From Marasmius tenuissimus (lineage: Eukaryota; Basidiomycota; Agaricomycetes; Agaricales; Marasmiaceae), in assembly GCA_029532415.1 (NCBI GenBank), contig JAQOTA010000055.1, positions 1 to 64,000 on the forward strand: a stretch of DNA of 64,000 bases, given 5' to 3'. Positions 60,850 through 64,000 of the stretch are shown here, in pieces. Made by a program: the position numbers and the translations under genes. Under the pieces are notes generated by a model. The model was not told where the DNA came from. It worked only from the letters and a program-made list of their open reading frames with translations, and ran no database searches. Position 1 is the first letter of the stretch, and each line of letters begins with the position of its first letter.

Positions 60850-62099
60850 GGAAGCTCCGGAAAAAGCCTCCATGCCCCGTATCCGATCACCGGTTTACAT
60901 ATGGACATTGGATCGAACAGGATCGATGCCAGACAAACATCCACATTCCTCTATGAATAAAGAGGTACACATGAAAACTCTATGTGGCATATGGGTACGG
61001 TGGCGGGAGCAGCCGCTGCCAGCAGGGCACAAACCCTCGGGTAACGAGCAATTGAAGAGCCCAACCTGGGGGAATGTGGAGTGACGATGACTGATTTTCA
61101 CCTCCGTTACCTGGAACGTCCATAGGAACGGAAAACTTGTTCCCGGCGTCTCGCGTGAACAACGAAACATGGCAAATTTCCAAAACGTCAGGTCTCTGCG
61201 ATCTGCGGACCTTCCAGAGGTAACCAGACGAGGAATAAATTTGTAGGTCACCAATTGACCACGCGTTGGCACCGTCAACGGTTGATATTTTTTGATACAC
61301 GCTGTCTAAGCGAGGCTGCTTGGTCCGAATTCTTCGTCAGAGTCGCAGCAATTGGAAGGTCCCTGAAAGAGGACCATGTGCTACTTTTTTGTGGCTATGC
61401 TAGCGCTAGTTGAAGCGCTTCTTCCGTTTAGACTGTTCTGTCTCTGCCTGGGCAGATCTGAGTTTGTCTGAGCTTGATCTGGACCCTTTCTGCCTCGCGC
61501 GAGGGCTGGGCTGCTGGAGTCGTGTGCACCACAGTTGGCTGGGCTATAGACTTTCTCCCCTGACAGGCGAAGGAGCAGATGGCCTGGAAGAAAGATACAG
61601 GCGTCCGGATATTGGCTGGATAATCAGTGTTCCAGCTTCCAATTCCCCCATCATAATGTACATCATCCCCCATGGCCCTGGGTGGCCCCCCACCAGTCCC
61701 CCACAGTCCCAACGGGGACCGTGGCCTCAGCCAGCCTGAGCCTTTTCAGATCCAGTGCGAACGGGAAGAATAGGCTAGGCCAAGCAGTGGAGTTGAATCG
61801 GTTGAATGAATTCCGTGCGTTCCTGTGGTTTGTACCATGAGGTCCATTATAAAGGGGTACTCTGAATCAAGCTGGATCGAGCCAGGCACACATAACGCAC
61901 AATTGAAAGGTGCCCGAACTTTCCCGGACGGCGGAACTTGTGCCAACTTGGATGATGGAGTTTTCTTCAGCCCGATATGCGCGGTGTGACGGTCACTCAG
62001 GACTGTGACGTCCACGTTCTTGCCTCATCCGGCAAATACCGAAAAAAATTAGCAAATAACAATTCGAACTCTTCCGAGGACCAATTCCTGCAAAAAAAG
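60850..62099. promoter_or_regulatory. Divergent spacer between T4 and heme lyase
   Basis: No gene is supported in this 1.2-kb stretch. A TATAAAG at 61,848-61,854 faces the heme lyase gene about 245 bp upstream of its ATG. Confidence 0.4.
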
Positions 62100-63055
62100 A
62101 TGGGCCAGACAGCATCTTCACCAATCTCCTCCAATTCTTCACAATGTCCGGTAGACCATCAATCTCTCAGTGCCAAATCTGCGCCTGCACAGTGTCCGGT
62201 AGACCACGAATCCCTCAAAACTTCTGCAGCTGCCCAGAAACCGGCTCAGTGCCCAGTCGACCACAACCAACCGTCTTCCTCATCGTCCCAAAAGCCCGCT
62301 CAATGTCCTGTCGACCATGGATCCGTATCTTCTCTCAACCAGATGCCCTCGCTGTCGCAGACACGAGCGCCGAACCAAATGATGGATCTTCCGACCTCCA
62401 GAGAAACATCCACGATTCCACGCGATTCTGCGGACAAATGGGAGTACCCATCGCCTCAGCAGTTCTATAACGCGCTTGTGAGGAAAGGGTGGGAGACTCC
62501 TGAAGAGCATGTTGAGACTATGGTGGATATACACAACTTTTTGAACGAGCAGGCGTGGCAGGAGGTGCTCAAGTGGGAACGGAGGCAGACTGAGTCAGTA
62601 GACTGGTTGGACTTGCGGAATTGGTTTTCTGGTTGCTCATTGTTATCATTTTTTGCAGCGAAGAAATCCATCTGGCGCGTTTCAAGGGTCGTCCGGGTGA
62701 GATATCACCAAAGGCCAGGTTCTGGTTGTTAGCTGGGTGGCTTCTACCTGAACGGTTCAAGTACGTTCTCATCTGGTCATTTCGCTGGAATGATTCATTG
62801 ACTCTACTTGCTGTATTAAGCTCTGAACCTCCCTTTGACCGACACGACTGGGTAGTCCGACGACCTCAAACTGGCGAGGAAGTTCGCTATGTTATTGACT
62901 ATTACTCTGCGCCGCCAGAAGCAGACGGTTCACCCGTGTTTTCCCTCGACGTTCGACCTGCTCTGGATAGCTTCAGCAGCATCAGAGAACGTATCTCGGT
63001 TGCAACGGAGGAGGCCTGGACGAATTTCAAGGAGAGAAGTCCAAGCCAGCGATGA
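62100..63055 (+). CDS. CYC3: Cytochrome c heme lyase (holocytochrome c synthase)
   Basis: Attaches heme to apocytochrome c in the mitochondrial intermembrane space. 276 aa from exons 62,100-62,593, 62,659-62,760 and 62,821-63,055. The ATG at 62,100 ([11 protein letters not shown]) has an A-rich context; an in-frame ATG at 61,977 would add 41 residues and is less likely. The N-terminus carries four CPVDH heme-regulatory motifs (Cys 16, 32, 51, 69). The conserved domain follows: [20 protein letters not shown], then [20 protein letters not shown], then [20 protein letters not shown], then [11 protein letters not shown] and [13 protein letters not shown]. It lies next to another mitochondrial gene on the same strand. 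Confidence 0.95.
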
Positions 63056-63356
63056 ATTTGAGGGCTTTTTGGTTATTCACGGAGATACATACACACACAT
63101 ATAGACCTTTTACATTATATAGTTAGACACCACTTATTGTAGCTCACATTAATTGTACCAGCTCTTCACGAACTTTTGTAGAGGAAGAATCAACATCGTT
63201 CGATTCTGACTCTTTCAATTGGTTCTGACTTGACTGGAAAATTTTTGAAAGTTTGCCGGGTGGTAGCCGGGCCGTGCGACAAAATAATTTCTTCCTTCTT
63301 CGTCAACATTCGGGTCTCATCAAAACGACCACCTCCTTCTCCGACTCATTCGCGTC

Positions 63357-64000
63357 ATGCTTCCCCGACACCTCCAAAATCTCGTCGTACGAAATGCTCT
63401 TCGTAACAGAACTCTTGCGCGACACGTACAGCAGCCTCGTTTGACGGTGCCCACTTCCGTCTTCCGTTCAGTAGCTGGCTTTCACTCAACCTCCAACAAC
63501 CGGAACGAACTACCAAAGTCCCCGTTCCAGACATTTGTTGATGTGCTCAAGGATGAGTTGAAGAAGAACAGGGAGCTTCAGGATAATGTGAAACAACTGC
63601 AAGGAGATGTAGACAAGTTTCAGGATTCGGAAGCTATGAAGAGGGCGAGGGCTGCGTATGAACGCGCTAGGGTACTCTTCTTTCTCTTCTCGGTCGTTTG
63701 ATTCAATTTATCTGACGTGTTATTCTCTATAGCTGACGTCGAGTATCAAAGAAAACCCAAAACTTCGCGCTGCGGCAGAGGAGCTCAAAAAGCGAGGTAT
63801 CAAAGTCGGAGATGCCGTTTCGGAAGCTCTCAAAACGATGGAGGAGAGTGAGGTTATGCGTGCCGTACGTTTTCTTTTCCCTTCCCTTTTCTTCACTCGT
63901 TCGACCGACACCGACAACCGGATATTCTAGATCTCAAGAGCATCCGCAGCCGTCTCCTCGACTATAGAAAAGTCGACGGAACCGATACGCAAAACCGCAG
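63357..64000 (+). CDS. TIM44: Mitochondrial import subunit Tim44 (partial, runs off window)
   Basis: Peripheral inner-membrane protein that tethers mtHsp70 to the TIM23 channel. Exons 63,357-63,671, 63,733-63,864 and from 63,931 to the window edge are in one frame. The Arg-rich, acid-poor N-terminus (MLPRHLQNLVVRNALRNRTL) is a typical matrix presequence, ending near GFHSTSNN. The Tim44 N-terminal helical part follows: SPFQTFVDVLKDELKKNREL, a coiled coil to DSEAMKRARAAYERAR, then ELKKRGIKVGDAVSEALKTM and IEKSTEPIRKTA. The C-terminal membrane-binding domain is outside the window. Confidence 0.92.

Noticed and set aside
60895..61300. 127- and 106-codon minus frames upstream of T4
   Set aside because: Neither has a recognisable domain or splice context, the two overlap each other in different frames, and they lie in the T4 upstream spacer.

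Overview
The window is nuclear DNA of a filamentous basidiomycete, most likely an agaricomycete. Genes are compact and split by many 50-65 nt GT-AG introns. A multicopy DUF6535 membrane protein family and several BTB-type sequences, both typical of agaricomycete accessory gene space, sit beside conserved housekeeping genes. No bacterial, plasmid or viral gene was recognised, and no tRNA, rRNA or CRISPR array was seen. I cannot name a genus.

The left part (1-27 kb) is accessory and repeat-shaped. It holds three minus-strand DUF6535 genes (A about 7.7-11.1 kb, B 18.1-21.4 kb, C 23.9-26.7 kb), a 5' fragment of a fourth (E, 21.6-22.0 kb), and a decayed BTB pseudogene beside A. Old duplicated relics lie around them (1-0.9 kb with 14.7-16.6 kb; 1.2/1.5/22.1 kb; 17.0 kb with 23.4 kb). 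A carries a one-base frameshift, C has lost its first exons by deletion, and E is a fused, truncated copy. A fourth gene (D, 33.8-36.9 kb, plus strand) is intact but has a new 5' end. All copies use a string of short phase-0 exons ahead of one large exon, and all end in a shared KNV tail.

The middle (27-46.3 kb) is conserved and gene dense: a BTB protein, UTP18 (small-subunit processome), CCZ1 (Mon1-Ccz1 Rab7 exchange factor), DUF6535 D, a FYVE-SAP-RING ubiquitin ligase of the RNF34/RFFL type, a UBP12/USP15-type deubiquitinase and a dihydroxyacetone kinase. UTP18/CCZ1 and USP/DAK are divergent pairs with 107 and 200 bp between start codons.

The right part (46.7-60.7 kb) is a tandem array of four minus-strand MFS hexose transporters (T1-T4), each with a TATA box about 90-115 bp upstream of the ATG. 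T2 and T3 are the youngest pair, and their flanks were duplicated too. The transporter array next to dihydroxyacetone kinase suggests a carbon-uptake neighbourhood, but co-regulation is inference. The window ends with two mitochondrial genes, cytochrome c heme lyase and the start of TIM44.
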